DNA of 64,000 bases from Botryosphaeria dothidea (lineage: Eukaryota; Ascomycota; Dothideomycetes; Botryosphaeriales; Botryosphaeriaceae): NCBI GenBank assembly GCA_011503125.2, contig WWBZ02000082.1:2480001-2544000 (forward strand). The letters are read 5' to 3'. The notes below the pieces were generated by a model, which was given only the letters and a program-made list of their open reading frames with translations, made no database searches and was not told the DNA's origin. Of this stretch, positions 46,355 through 58,375 are shown piece by piece. The translations under genes were made by a program, and so were the position numbers. Positions within the stretch are counted from its first letter, which is position 1. Every line of letters starts with the position of its first letter.

Positions 46355-47695
46355 TTACGAAAAGAACTTGGCGTACGCCGCCTTCTCCTTCTTCCTGAAC
46401 TCTGCGAGCTTCTTCTTCGCGTTGGCCAAGCCATTCAGAACAGCCGCATCGCTGGGTGCGAGCTTCTGTGCCTCCTCGTAATCCTGGATAGCCTCCTCCT
46501 CACTCTTCCGAGCCTCGCGTGCTTGAGCCCTGCGGAAGTAGGCCTTGGCCTTGTCCGCATCGCCGGTACCCTGGACCTCAAGAGCATATGTCGCGCTCTT
46601 TATGGCCCCCTCAAACTCCTTCAGCTTGTTCTGCAGCAGAGCGCTGTTATTGTGCAGCTGGAAGCGCAGGGATGACAGCTGCTGTTTGGTCTCCGGCGGG
46701 TCCTTCTCCTCGACCTCGGGGTTCTCGTTCAGGTAGCGCAGACCCTTCTGATACTTGGCTAAGCCGAGGCGCAGGTCGCCGGCCTTGAAAGCCTTGTTAC
46801 CCATGTCCTTGAGCTCGGCAGCGATCTTCGCAATCTGAGGGGCAGTAAGCTCCTCGGATTGATCTTCAGGGAAGTCTTCATAGGGGTCGCCAGTGCTGTC
46901 AGGGATACGCTCAGTGCACTTGTCGTAGTCCTCGCCAGTGAGCTCGCCGCAGTCTGTGATGCGTCAGCTTTGACCCCAAGGTGCCAAGATGGGACGACTA
47001 TCGAAACTTACCGGCAATAATGGGGTAATTTTCCGGAGCGGGTCTGTCCTGCGCAGCGGTGGGAAGGTTCTCGATCTGGCGCACGATCGATTTGCCGTTA
47101 ATGACCTCGCCGAAGACGACGTGTTTTCCGTCGAGGTGGGGAGTTGGCACGGTGGTGACGAAAAACTGAGAGCCATTGGTGCCAGGGCCGGCATTGGCCA
47201 TGGACAGCAAGAAAGGCTTCTCATGCTTCAACTCAAAGTTTTCATCCTCGAACTTCTCGCCGTATATGCTCTCGCCGCCGGTGCCGTTGCCTGCGGTGAA
47301 ATCACCACCCTGGATCATGAATTGCTTGATCACACGGTGGAAGCCAGAACCCTTGTAGTGCAGCGGTTTGCCCGACTTGCCCTCGCCCCTCTCGCCAGTA
47401 CAGAGGGCGCGGAAGTTCTCGGCGGTCTTGGGGACGACTGCGGATATTGGTCATTACGAGGCTGGATCGGGGAAGTGTGGGGCAGGGTGCTTACTGTCGT
47501 TGTACTGCGAGGCATCAGTCAGCGTGTGACGCGGGCGCAGAAGAATGGGAAGGTACTTACAAGCTCAAAGGCAACGCGTCCAGCGGGTTGATGGCCGATC
47601 TGGATGTCGAAAAAGACACGGGAGCGTTCTGTCCTCTGGAGTCAGCATACGACGCGGAAGCTCTGGACGGGGTCAAGCTCACTCTGGTCGGCCAT
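46355..47695 (-). CDS. CPR6: Cyclophilin-40 peptidyl-prolyl isomerase (PPIase + TPR), Hsp90 co-chaperone
   Basis: Five exons on the minus strand (47695-47683, 47628-47561, 47504-47495, 47437-47012 and 46953-46355) give 371 aa, the normal Cyp40 length. Exon 1 is 13 nt and exon 3 only 10 nt (TACAACGACA). The joins give [16 protein letters not shown] and [22 protein letters not shown]. The cyclophilin domain (about residues 5-175) has [36 protein letters not shown] and [12 protein letters not shown], including the catalytic Arg in FHRV. A linker with [12 protein letters not shown] leads to three TPR units (about residues 210-345: [50 protein letters not shown]) that bind the Hsp90 C-terminus. 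The short basic tail ends [11 protein letters not shown]. Introns are 54-58 bp with clear branch sites. Confidence 0.94.
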
Positions 47696-48228
47696 TGTGG
47701 AGTCGCAGTTGGTGAGTAATGGCTGAGGTCAGGATGCAGGTATAGCAGGGAGCAGGACGCGAGTACTGAGCGTGCAGTCGATATGTTGGCGAACACACAG
47801 TCAAAGATATGCGCGTCGAGTCGTGTAGAGCAGGCTGGAGTCGCTGCTTCAAGAAGATTCCATTCGACAATGACGGATGCGTTCGGGCCGCGCGCTGCCC
47901 TAGCCGCCGCTTCTCAGGGCCCAACCGCCGCAACACCACCACAATGATCCGCGGCAAGGATCGCATCGCTCGCCAGTTCTTCGCACCTCGTCAACTTGCG
48001 AAACTTGTCGCCAATTGCCATGGGAAAGTTTCACGGCCATTTGGGACAGCTTCATGCACCGCCATCGCAGCAGATCCCGTCGCCGGCCCTCACCCATCAC
48101 CACAGACATCTCTCCGTAACAATTCATCACTTCTTGCTCCATGGGCTTGATCCCGAATGAGTCCTGTCAACTAGATCTCAAAAATTATGCTCTTCATTAT
48201 TTCCTGGATCGGCTTCTTTTTTGACAGC
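47696..48228. other. Intergenic region, cyclophilin promoter / tyrosinase 3' end
   Basis: These 533 bp hold the cyclophilin-40 promoter and the tyrosinase 3' UTR. I see no gene; the two overlapping frames at 47809-48150 have no recognisable content. Confidence 0.5.
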
Positions 48229-49912
48229 TCAGTACAGCCCTTGCGTATACAGCTGATCGTACTCGTAGCAGAGCACTCCTGCCTTGATGTCCATCACATC
48301 TCTCACGGTTATGTTCTCCGCATTAACGTCCAAGGTCATCGGAAAGTCCAGCGTCACGTTGCCTCCCTGCGCATTGTCGTAATCCATCAGGTAAATCGGC
48401 CCCGAAATATCCGTCAGCCTCTTCTCGAGGTCTAGTGCTTGCCATGACCACCAGACACGGTCGAGGTTAGCATGGTGCATATAGAACTGCTTTTGTCAGT
48501 CACTTGCGTCCATCACCCACAGTTCGGATTTACGTACGACAGGCTACGATATCAGTCAGTTGCATGCGCATGTAAAAGGTGGACGAACTCTTACGTCCGA
48601 GGGGCTGGCGTAGAGATCACCCATTTGCCCATAAGTACCGCCGATTCCATAATGCCCGCCGCCGTGAACGCCCGATGCGTCAAATGAAGGTCCTCCTTCT
48701 ACTACTCTATCGAACCATCCGAAGTCGCTTTGGCTTAGAGTCAATTGGGTCTGATTCATTCCTAGGTATCTTCCGGCAAAGTACGGACTGAAGTCACGCG
48801 CCAAACACCGGGGATTGCCGCTGAGGTCGCTCAAAGGTCCCAAGTTCACAGTCAAGTTGACAAATGGCCCATCTTGGATGCACCCACCGCCGGTTCGGCC
48901 AGGAACAGAGAGAGGATCCGATATGTTGACGGGGATGAGCAACCCATTGCCCCCAAACCCGGATATCGGATCAAAAATCGGCGAGCTCACGAAGGCGCTG
49001 TCAGAAGTGACATCCAGCGTCCAGTCCCAGTATGGTTGAGCTCCGGTGTAGCCGCATTCCTCCCGAAGGCCCTTCTCGTAAACTGCAGTAAACCATCTGT
49101 GCCAGGCGAGGAAATGACCCTGCAGGTCTGCTGTTAGCACCCGGTCAAACCTGAAACTTGCCTTAGGCCGGCGATCTCTCTTCGCATCCGGGTCGATAAA
49201 TGCCGAGGCGGCACGGCATTTCGATGTCGAGCATCGGAAAACACTGCGGACCCTTGCAACCACCAATATGAGACTGGGGTCTGGAGATCTTGGCACGTCA
49301 CATGGATAGTCGAAGCATGCATTCTCACGCGGATTTGCGTGGAGAAAAACCTTCAAATCCCTCTTGGAGTATGCACGGTGGTTCCGTCTCCGACCTCGGG
49401 GTTACATCGGAACCATCAAAGGGACGTACTGACCGTGTAGTGAATATCGAAGGTCCATATTGACGTCAGCTCCATGACTCGACGCGGACGACTTTCCACT
49501 TACTTGTCGGATGTGCGTTGCTACGAGGTCTTCAAATCGTGAGCCGACACCGGGCGCAGTTGCCTTGGACGTGATCGGTGGCTTCGTCAAGAAGCATTGC
49601 ACAGCGACCAGGTAGTCAAGCTTCTCGTTGATGCTGAGGGTGCGCCTGGAAGAGCTTGTTCAGTAATTTGATTTATCTAGAATTCGCCCCTGCAGACCTC
49701 CCTGCTCATGGACTAGGTCCCCAGGCCCTCCACGTCGGGAATCTTGAAACAACTTACCATTCCTTACGTACGATTGGGCTTTGGCACGCAGCGACGCCTC
49801 GAGCCTGTGGCGGCAGCGCTGCATTGCTGCCATGCGGAGCCGCGTCCGTCCCTGAAGCGAAGGCAAGAACCCCTAGAACGAGGACAGCGCCACAGTTCCT
49901 AAGCCTCGCCAT
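48229..49912 (-). CDS. Secreted tyrosinase (type-3 copper), with one non-canonical splice site
   Basis: This enzyme oxidises phenols to quinones, as in melanin-like pigment formation. Best model on the minus strand: 49912-49758, 49645-49504, 49454-49434, 49119-48595, 48543-48538 and 48486-48229, giving 368 aa. The signal peptide is MARLRNCGAVLVLGVLAFAS. Conserved blocks follow: VRKEW|RTLSINEKLDYLVAVQC, SRFEDLVATHIRQ, FDIHYT|GHFLAWHRWFTAVYE and ECGYTGAQPYWDWTLD. CuB is VHGGGHYGIGGTYGQMGD and SPSD|PV|FYMHHANLDRVWWSWQ, where the Pro-Val pair is a 6-nt microexon. Copper-binding His residues are therefore all present. The 49-bp intron 2 has a perfect donor (GTAAGT) and branch (CTGAC), but its acceptor reads TGG where TAG is expected (c49456). 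The canonical alternative would need a 34-bp intron. Intron 3 is 314 bp. The gene may be functional with odd splicing, or newly damaged. Confidence 0.85.
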
Positions 49913-51333
49913 GAATCGATGATGAAGCAGCTTGCGAATTACGGCTGTCGATCTTGCTATGTTCAGGTTAAGCCCTCCTTCGCCAGATCAGTTCCACTCT
50001 GGGGTCTCGGCGAACCTATATCAGAATTTTTATCAGATGGGTCTACCGGAAGAATCCAAGGCATGGTCGACTGACCTGCAAGGCTGAGTAAAGCCGGGAG
50101 AGTTTCAATGAGTGCTCGTGCTGGAAGACATCGGCAGAAGATCGTGAGCAGCTGACCTTTAATACGCGGCTGAGATCTACATGCTCACGAAGCGTCGTGC
50201 CGCTCACGAGTCACTATCTTTACTACCGAGCTCAGCATATGTGCCGCACTCTATGCTTCACGCATTGGTACAGAGATCCGGATGTAAGGCCCACGGCAAA
50301 GACACCTTAGGCGATCCGCGGCACCAATAATGGCAACGACTTGGGACCGGGGCTACAGTCGTCCGATGACGGCAGGGAAGGATGCCGCGAGAGCCATCGC
50401 AGCGGCAGCCGGGATTGTACCGCGACCGGCGCGTTCACGACAAGCTTTATGAGTCGCGATCTGGGCCACGGCGCCGCCCGTGCTGTGCAAGAAGGTTTGC
50501 AAGCGCTCGCCCCGATGCCTGCATCAACCAGGTCGCAGTGAAACACAAGCTGCACGGGTTGCCGGGGGATGCGCGACCTCAACCTCGCAGCACGGCGCAC
50601 GCCTATCAAGCGAACGCGGCTAAAGGCGTTTACAGGCCCTCTGCTGACTGGCAGCGCCGCAGCGGGCTGGTTACCGAAAGAGAAGCAGATGCCGTGCACC
50701 TTGGACCCGCCGCGGGCCGACAGCAACTACAGCGGAGCTGAGAGCTGCACGGCTGAAGCTTGGGCGCTCCACCTCAGTGCAGAATGCAACACGCTGGAGA
50801 TTTGCACATTGCTCGCGATTCTGGATCGCGGTGTGCAACACCCACGTGGACTGGAGCTGGTGCACCAGACAACGGCGGCCCGGCGCTGCGCCTCCCGCTC
50901 GGAACGGCAGTGACCAGCACTCCGCATATTAACTTGCATGATGCATCTCTGTGCATCGGGACAGGGAGGCAAATTGCGGATACGCGCCAGTGCCAATCAG
51001 GCCGGGCGCCACCTCGTTGCTTCGTCGGCGATCTCCAGATGATGGGGTCAAACCAGCCAGTCTGTGCCCCGCTGCTCGGCGCACAGGGACTGGCATGCCT
51101 CAAGTTCCTATGTATGCCTCGAGATTCCAGAAACCTATGCCTCGTCGACGATAGATGGGCCTCCCGGCCGTTGAATCCGCGCCCGCTGTTTTATGCCCGG
51201 TGCTGCGGGTAAAATAACTGATCTCCCTCTCCCGCGTTCAATCCCTCAGTCCCGGTATCGACACTAGACCTCGCATGAATCCCGTCGATCAAGTCGCCGC
51301 TGGTCCTCGAGCGACACTGCTGTCCTAACCGCA
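49913..51333. promoter_or_regulatory. Divergent intergenic region, tyrosinase / rhodopsin-like gene
   Basis: These 1421 bp separate two divergent start codons. Frames in 50300-51200 on both strands translate to Arg/Ala/Pro-rich sequence with no family resemblance. The region has room for two complex promoters. I see no clear motif or repeat. Confidence 0.45.
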
Positions 51334-52802
51334 ATGGCTCCCAACGACTATGGTCCGCGTATACAGGTGACGGCCTTCACCCTTACTGCCGTCTCTACTG
51401 TCATCGTCAGCCTTAGGTATGTTTTCCTTCGAGGCACAGCTGCCATTAGCCAGGGGCTTATCGTGAACTCAGACTATACTGCAATGTCCACCTGTTGAAA
51501 AGGGCTGGGGTATCGGATCTCATGATGAGTGCAGCGATGGTACGTGACTCGCTCTTATTGAAAGGCGGCACTATCTTACTTATTTTCACAGGTAATGACA
51601 TGGGGCATTGCTGTCATCAACCACTACCAGGTCAAGTACGGCACTGGAAAGCACATCTATGACCAGAGTTCGGTAGGTAGCCATTCCACACCCGCTTATG
51701 GCGTGACTAATATTAAATAGTCTATGGACGCCCTCGCGGGAACGCTCAAATCATGTAGGGCCCAAATGGATTTCGGTGAGGCCGCGTATGCTAACCATGA
51801 GCAGGGTATTCCTTCCAGATTGCCTACCTCGTCGACCTCCTGCTCGTGAAACTCTCCATCCTCTTCTTCTACTGCGCCATCTGCGACCAGAAATGGTTCC
51901 GCACGGTCATCTACTCCATGATGGCTATAGTCGGGAGCTTCACCATCGCCATGACCTTCGTCAACGCCTTCGAGTGCCCAAACCCCTCGGATGCCTTTAC
52001 CGTTGAAATCATCATGGCTGGCCTTGGATCATGCCGGGACCTACATTCAATGTACTTCGCGCAGGCTGGATTCAACATTGCGTCCGATGTGGTTATCATG
52101 TTGATCCCAGTTCCTCTGCTCGCACGCCTGCAGATGCCGAAGGCTAGACGTGTTGCGCTTTTCGGTATTTTTAGCGTCGGATTCGTTGCAGTCCTGGCAT
52201 CCATCCTCCGTTTGTGGACGTTGACGATTTGGGCGAGAACGAAGGATGTCCCTTACACTGGCGGTCCCATTCTCATCTGGACTCAGATCGAACTGAACTC
52301 CGCAATCATTTCCGCTTCGTTCCCCGCCATGAAGGCACTATTCGCGCATACTTTCTCGGAGAACCCGAGTACGCGGCAGTCCTCGAGTGGTGCGCGTTAT
52401 TTCAAGTACGGGTACGGAGCCAACTCGGCAGAAAAGAGTAAAGGAATAAAGGTGAAGGCCAGCACAATTAGCCTGAAGACGCTTACCTTCATGAGGAGTG
52501 GATCGGGTGAGACGCGAGCATCTGCCACGCTTCCACGCGGAGGAACCGGTCTGCGAAGTTTCGATGCAAGCCACAACAATAGTGACGAGGAGCTATTCTT
52601 CGACAATCCCGCTGGAGAACAAACTATAATTGGGAGCGGAAAGAACTCGTCAGACGATAAAAGAGACAAGATCGCAACATTGAAGCCGCCCCAGCCTACG
52701 TTCCCAACACATCAAGGCATCATGAAGAGCCTGACGGTCGAACAAACCACGGAAGATTCGACTGGACGACAGCAGTATTACCGTTCGCATTACCTCCGAT
52801 GA
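51334..52802 (+). CDS. Rhodopsin-like (PTH11-type) seven-helix membrane protein
   Basis: Five exons (51334-51416, 51473-51539, 51592-51672, 51721-51754 and 51805-52802) give 420 aa. Introns are 48-56 bp. Junctions restore VSLR|LYCNVHLLKRAG, AAM|VMTWGIAVINHYQ, DQSS|SMDALAGTLK and KSW|YSFQIAYLVDLLLVKL. This is the fungal rhodopsin-like integral membrane domain, related to the extracellular part of PTH11-type receptors. About seven hydrophobic segments are visible, with SILFFYCAICDQKWFRTVIY, the CPNPSDAF loop, FNIASDVVIMLIPVPLLARL and IWTQIELNSAIISASFPAMK. The cytosolic C-tail of about 120 residues is Ser/Thr-rich. It lacks a CFEM domain. The function is unknown; relatives are suspected sensors of surface or nutrient cues. 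Confidence 0.9.
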
Positions 52803-55800
52803 TATTATTCTCTTACGATGAACGATCTTGGGACCCCCTGCATGGATTGGCTTTTTCTTTTCTGGTCTGTTTTCCCATGGGAATGACTGAACATGGCTTT
52901 GGCGAATATTGCGATATACCATCTCCTTTACGACACAAGATTTCCTTGACAAAACCATTCACGGCCACAGATGCAAGGCTCAAGAAGTGTACCTGTACCT
53001 GTCACAAGACTGTCTCCCGGCGTTTTTTCCTTTTGATGATACCAGATATCCATACCCAAAACTAAAGGTCAAAAAATTTGTACGCAACTAGCATAGTCAG
53101 GAGCGAAAAGACCTGCTCCCAAACCACAGAATTCAGACAACTCTACATGCCGAGACCGTCTCCCGACTAACACCACCAACATTCGTTCGAGACCCTCGTT
53201 ACAGATGCCGAAGTTCCAGCCCACCCTCTCGGAACAAAAACTCCCCCTTGTCGAACATGCGCGGAGGGGGTGGATTGATTGCACCTACCTAACTCATCCT
53301 TGCCGGACCACCATCCCCACCGCTCGCCCCCTGCAGCAGCAGCGGCAACCAATACAAGTGTCTCACTGGACAGGTGCCGAGAAGGTAGTCCCCGTTTGCT
53401 CCCTCCGCAACGCCTTGCAAGCAAGACATTCTCCACACCAGCAACGTGGTTTTGATGAGACGGTGCCCGCAACGACAGAACGCACCTCCGGAGTCGCTGA
53501 CGCGTTGCGACGCCCATTGGCCTGTGGCGTCCGGTGCGCTGCCAGAAGTGTATCGCCTCATCCATTCTCCGCGCGCCACTCACCCGGAAAGAGTAACAAG
53601 ACCAGCGTTCCTGCACGTTCCTGGCGTTCGCTTGTACATACGTTCCCCCCTCTCTCTGCGCTGGACGAGGCGGCGCCGCACGTGCGAAGATTCGCATATC
53701 CGTGGCTGAAGGACTTGCGCCTGAAAAGAGACGTACTCCGGCCCTCCGCGACCGTCTGGCTGCCTCGAGTAGAGTAGTGAGCAGCTGAAAGATAAGCGCG
53801 CAATTGCCACCTGCCGCCATCTTCGCAGACGGCGCGCTCGCGTGCCTGCAGACAGCGCAGAAGGCTTTCGATTGCCGCTCTCGTTGCGTTCTGCTGTGAG
53901 GAAACGGTCGACGGGGATTCTCCTTCGATGTCTCGGCATATCCGAGCCGCAGGCCCGCAGCTCCGAACACCTTGCCTTGTACCTGCATGCGTTGGGTGAG
54001 GGGCCTGCGTGCGCGCGCGCCGCATGGTGGACGCCCCGTTATAGGCTTCTCCGTTCTTTTTTGAATTTTACTCTGCCTTTTCAGGTGCAGGGCTGACGAA
54101 ATGGCGATGTGTTCTCGTCGCGGGCACGCACGTGTGGGTCCGCTGCTCGTTCCCTCCCTCTCGGCAATCTTGACGAATTTCAGCCGAACGGGGCAAGTAG
54201 CTCGTCTCGTGGCGCGGTTGCTGTCGATCATGTGCTTTGCTCGCGGACGGTAGGGGCCGCGATGGGGCTGGTGGTTGTTGGTGTGGGAAAAATATTGGGG
54301 CTGGAGGCGTCGTCATCAATCGTCTTGGGAGCTCTCGTGAAGGAGAGATTGGCGGAGGTGCGGCCAGTTCGCCGGCGAGAAGGAAGAAGATCACGAATAC
54401 ATCGGGAAGGGAGAGCTGGGAGCTGTGAGATGCGGCCCGGAGCGAGGGAGAAATGACTCGTACAGGCTTGCTCGAGGCTGTTGTTGTGGGCCTCAGGCCT
54501 GGCTTCTTTTTCTCGTGCTTGCTTCTTGGGGGTTGATGTGAAAAGGCTACAGCACAGCCCTCATTGCTAGAGGTCTGGAACATGTGTTCGGTTGTGCGGA
54601 TGTGCTCAGGTACGCGCTATACGGGTGCTCCTACTGCTCAGGTACCATTTTTCCGACCAATAGGAAAGGTGCCGCCTGTCTACCTTATATCGAGTGAGCG
54701 CCTGGGTTTCTTCTCTTCTCTTCTCTTTGCGGGAATATCTCACGATCATGCTTCATTCAAACTTGTATCGTCATTGGGCAGCGTGAGCCCGTCCTCTACG
54801 CACGCCTCCTGGCTCGCCCCTCAGACCACAAAGCAGGTCTTGGGTACTGCATTCGGGACTTGCAGGTCCGGTATCAGGCCAGTAGTACTGCTTCGCACTC
54901 TGCTTCTCCGTACGACAAAAAAGGGGGGAGGTCAGAAAGCTGCGGTTGCAAAAGCAACATATTGGCAGTTACCCACCTCCCGCTCGCGTAGTCGCCACAT
55001 ACGAGACGACTTTACCAGCATCGACCTTGTTATATACGTTCCATCGCAGAGGTGATTTTGGGCTGTCAAGGACGTGAGAACGGGAGAGCGTGAGAACGCC
55101 ATGGCGCCCATTGTCGCACGAAAACGGAAAGAGGCCTTGCCGTTTGCCCTTGATACAGTTACACGGCCTCAGGCCTGCGGTTCCGGATGCGGAGCGGCTT
55201 GCGTTCGAGGCTTGCAGGGCGGCTCGGGTTGGGACGCGCTGGCGCTCCGTGATGTGCGGTTCACTTTCTGTTTGGACTTGTGGTTGTGGAGCGAGGAACC
55301 GAGAATGAGCCTAAACGAGTGCTGTCGCAACAAGAGCTTTCGAGAGGGTTGCTGCATCGGGAATATGAGGTAGGTTTGTTCGGTTGCACCTACTGATTGC
55401 GAATCTCTTGCGTTCCGTGGATAAGCTCACACTCCAAGTAAGAACGCGACAGAGTGACAGCTTTTGTGGCTTGCAGGGAAGGGGTAGTACATACATTAAG
55501 TTGAGCACGGTGGGTATGTAGAATGCATGCTCGAGATCCTGCGAGAAGAGCTAGTCGCGGCGATCGTAGTCCCGGATACGAGGCGGAGAGTTTCCGGCTT
55601 CGTCCCTGTATTGTTTTTCCTGCACATAATAGCTGTTTGCTATAGCTCTCTATGTCTGACAGGAACAACCGCGCCGTGGGATCACCATAGTTCCGGACGG
55701 GTACGCGGATCTCAGGGGTTGGGACGATCCCTTTCTCGCGGGGCATGTGCCGGGCAGGGATCATCCTTGGGTGAAGAAACATGACAGGCCATCACGGGGC

Positions 55801-56230
55801 AAGGTGCGTGGGGTAGATTGGCATGGCGGCGGTTTACGACGTATGGCGTGAGGGTCCCCCGGCCATTTCAGGCAAACATGCCTCATTAACTTGTGACGCC
55901 ATTCCAACACCTGGGACACTTGGGGCACCTGTACAACGTCAATTGCTGCACTGACGGCACTCGCACAACGTCCGTGGCAGGTGGGGATCAAAGTTTTGTA
56001 GTGCACCTGCACGAGTGGTCTTTGCCAACGATGCTCCTCAGCATTCTCTTCGATCATCGTACGAGATCTTCGCGTGATGGAACGAAAGCGATAAAGTATA
56101 CTATACACTCTTGTCGCCACTACCTGTGCGATGGATGTGCATAGGTCTAGATATACTCCAAGTTAACGGCAACCGGACCAGAAGCTTTCGCCGTTACTTC
56201 GGCCCTCCCGCTGTCAACGTGAACCTTGAG
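52803..56230. other. Large intergenic region, 3.4 kb, no recognisable gene
   Basis: This is the longest gap in the window, between a rhodopsin-like gene and the split Rieske pair. The part 53170-54230 is GC-rich with overlapping frames on both strands (up to 354 codons), all Arg/Ala/Ser-rich and without family resemblance. The part 54500-56230 is mixed. I see no tRNA and no long repeat. A non-coding RNA, a promoter-distal element or a lineage-specific gene with introns could hide here. Confidence 0.4.
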
Positions 56231-57753
56231 TTACCACTCCAACTCATTACGGGACCCCAGTTTTCCCAAGAGGTCCATGTCCGGCGCCCTTTTTGGTTTC
56301 AGGTAGCTCAATTGCTTGCAAACTGTGTCCCAATCCGTCAGCGGGCTAAACAAGGAGGGGAAAAGAAGAAAGAAAGAAACGACGGATGCAGGACAAAAGC
56401 CTATCACCCCTGACTATCCCTCGTGCAGACAGAAATAAACGGCGAGACTTACGCAGATCAGCTTGATTGTACATCTCACTAACGGTCGAATCCCTGCTTG
56501 CAGGCCATACTTTCTTGCCCCTCTTCCTCTCTTCCTTCAGGTGCGCAGTCAACTCATCCAATATTCCGACTTGGAGCCCAGCCGCCGTAGCGTCCAATGT
56601 CAGTGGTGCTGCCTTGGCGCCTGAAAGGATGGAGTAGACCTCGTCCTTGATGGCCTGAACAGCGGTATCGGCTTGCGCATTGTCACCTGGCCAGTTCAGG
56701 TAGACATTGCACGTGAACCTGGTATGGCTCGTAGAAGTGGGAGACGAGGATAAAGTGTACCATAGTCGACCACCTACTGCAACGTGGAGTGAGCTTAGGC
56801 CGTTTGAGTCGAGGATGTTGTGGGTGCCCGGGTTGCCGATATTGAATAAGAATGGCATTTTCGAAGCAAATTCATGCCATGCATTGGGTGAAATATTAGC
56901 TGCATAACCAACTGTTTCCATATAGTGCACTATTTAGTAAAGTTTTATCAGTCGAAGCCAGCGGGAAAGGCTTGAAGCGAGTAACGTTACCAGCCTGCTT
57001 CCAGTTCAAGTCCTCCTCGACTTCAACCTGGGCGAGAGGGGCAGACCTCTCTGAGATACCCCAGCTCCTAGCCAAGATGTCTTTGGTCTTCACATCAGGA
57101 GAAGACACTTTATCAGTGCTAAGATTTACGTAGACGAATCCTTGACGGGTGGTGTGGGTGTGAATCTCGAAGAGTCCGTTCTGACTTTTGTCGAAATTCT
57201 CAATATCTTCAAACGCAGGTGCTTTGACAAGTCGTCCTCGTGTGTCATAGCTCCATCCATGGTAACGACATCCAAGTACCGTGGATGACCCGGACTTCTT
57301 CTTAGTAATGGTGTATGCCCGATGACGGCATACGTTGTGAAACCCCCGAATTACATGATCCTTTCCCAGAATCAGGAAGATGGGGAAGTTAGCCAGCTCG
57401 AACGTGTGGTAATCACCAGGTTTCGCGAACTGGCTCCGATGAGCTATGTATATCCATTGCTGGAAGTCTGTGAGAAAACACCTTATTGGTTGGTTCGAAT
57501 TATTCGAAAAGCTTACCTTGCTAAACAGTGCACGCCGTTCTAGATTGAAGAGGCTCTCGCCAATCCACCAATCCTCAGGGAAATCAGATGCTCGATGTGC
57601 CTCAAGTATCATACTCTTGTTAGCACCAGGAGCAACGGATGGATAAGAGCCAGACTTCTTGGCGTAGCTCCGGACACCGATGACATATCTATATGCCAAA
57701 AAGGCAAGAACAGCAGCAAAGACAGAGAGCAGAATTTTCATGAGGTTAGCCAT
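56231..57753 (-). CDS. Rieske [2Fe-2S] oxygenase-like protein that lacks the mononuclear-iron site
   Basis: Exons on the minus strand are 57753-57517, 57459-56991, 56929-56453 and 56322-56231, giving 424 aa. Exon 4 is inferred from a branch/acceptor pair and from the plausible end LCKQLSYLKPKRAPD. The N-terminus has a membrane anchor (MKILLSVFAAVLAFLAYRYV). LERRALFSK and AKPGDYHTFELANFPIFLIL begin the oxygenase fold. The Rieske ligands are intact: Cys123-x-His125, 17 residues, Cys143-x2-His146 (VCRHRAYTI, GCRYHGWSYDTRGRLVKAP). The family then usually shows NWK followed by an Asn/Glu-Tyr-His-Cys and His-Pro iron site. Here NWKQAVHYMETVGYAANIS replaces it and no 2-His-1-carboxylate set is visible. 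The C-terminal HLKEERKRGKKVWPAS still aligns with the family's EIWPAR end. It can carry electrons but not activate oxygen by itself. It lies 622 bp downstream of its complementary paralogue. Confidence 0.83.
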
Positions 57754-58375
57754 GGCAGACTTCCGAAACCTCTGAAAGGCTTCTCCGGGTTTGGGAGTAG
57801 ATGCCTGTGGTGGACTGGATATACAATTCAGCCAAAACCAGGTGGCTCGTCCGACCGAAGAAATCGCATGATATCTCGTCTTATTTTTTCCACGCGATGT
57901 CCCAAATCGGTCATGCTTTCCCTCGATGTCTGGGTTGAAGAGGGAGAGCAGTAGAGGTTGATGCACTGATAATGCGGGGATTGGATTGCACTTCCCTTTT
58001 TGGCACAGCGTCGAGATCCCGCATCCGCGGTCCCCCGGCGAATAGGCCAACGCAGACCAATCATCATCTGCGCTTATGCAGACGATCTTGTACAAGTGGG
58101 CACGGGATGAGGTGGATGGCTGAAGTGTTGGCAGGTGGTTATCTTTGGCCTGTTTCGTCGAACGTCATGCTGTCGGTACTGCCGGAATGGGTAAGCCTCG
58201 ACCACTGAGCGCTCAATGCTATATGTCTGAGGCGGCAAAACTGATTCAGAGCTGCTGCAATTCTTGTTGAATGACTGTGTATTCATGTGAAGCATCAAGC
58301 AGATGATTGTACGAATCTATAATGACCAGATAAGAAATATACAAAGTTCTCGAAAGGAATGTCGCTGTGAAATGT
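57754..58375. promoter_or_regulatory. Spacer between the two Rieske-family paralogues
   Basis: These 622 bp hold the terminator of the upstream paralogue and the promoter of the downstream one. The frame upstream of the ATG at 57753 stays open to 58095 but has no family resemblance, so I start the protein at 57753, where a membrane anchor begins. Confidence 0.5.

Noticed and set aside
53167..54231. 354-codon open frame on the minus strand
   Set aside because: Arg/Ala/Ser-rich translation, overlapped by long frames on both strands, no family resemblance and GC-rich sequence; best explained by composition.
54564..55055. 163-codon plus-strand frame considered as a lineage-specific gene
   Set aside because: Starts with a generic Met, no signal peptide or domain, no splice partners; support too weak.
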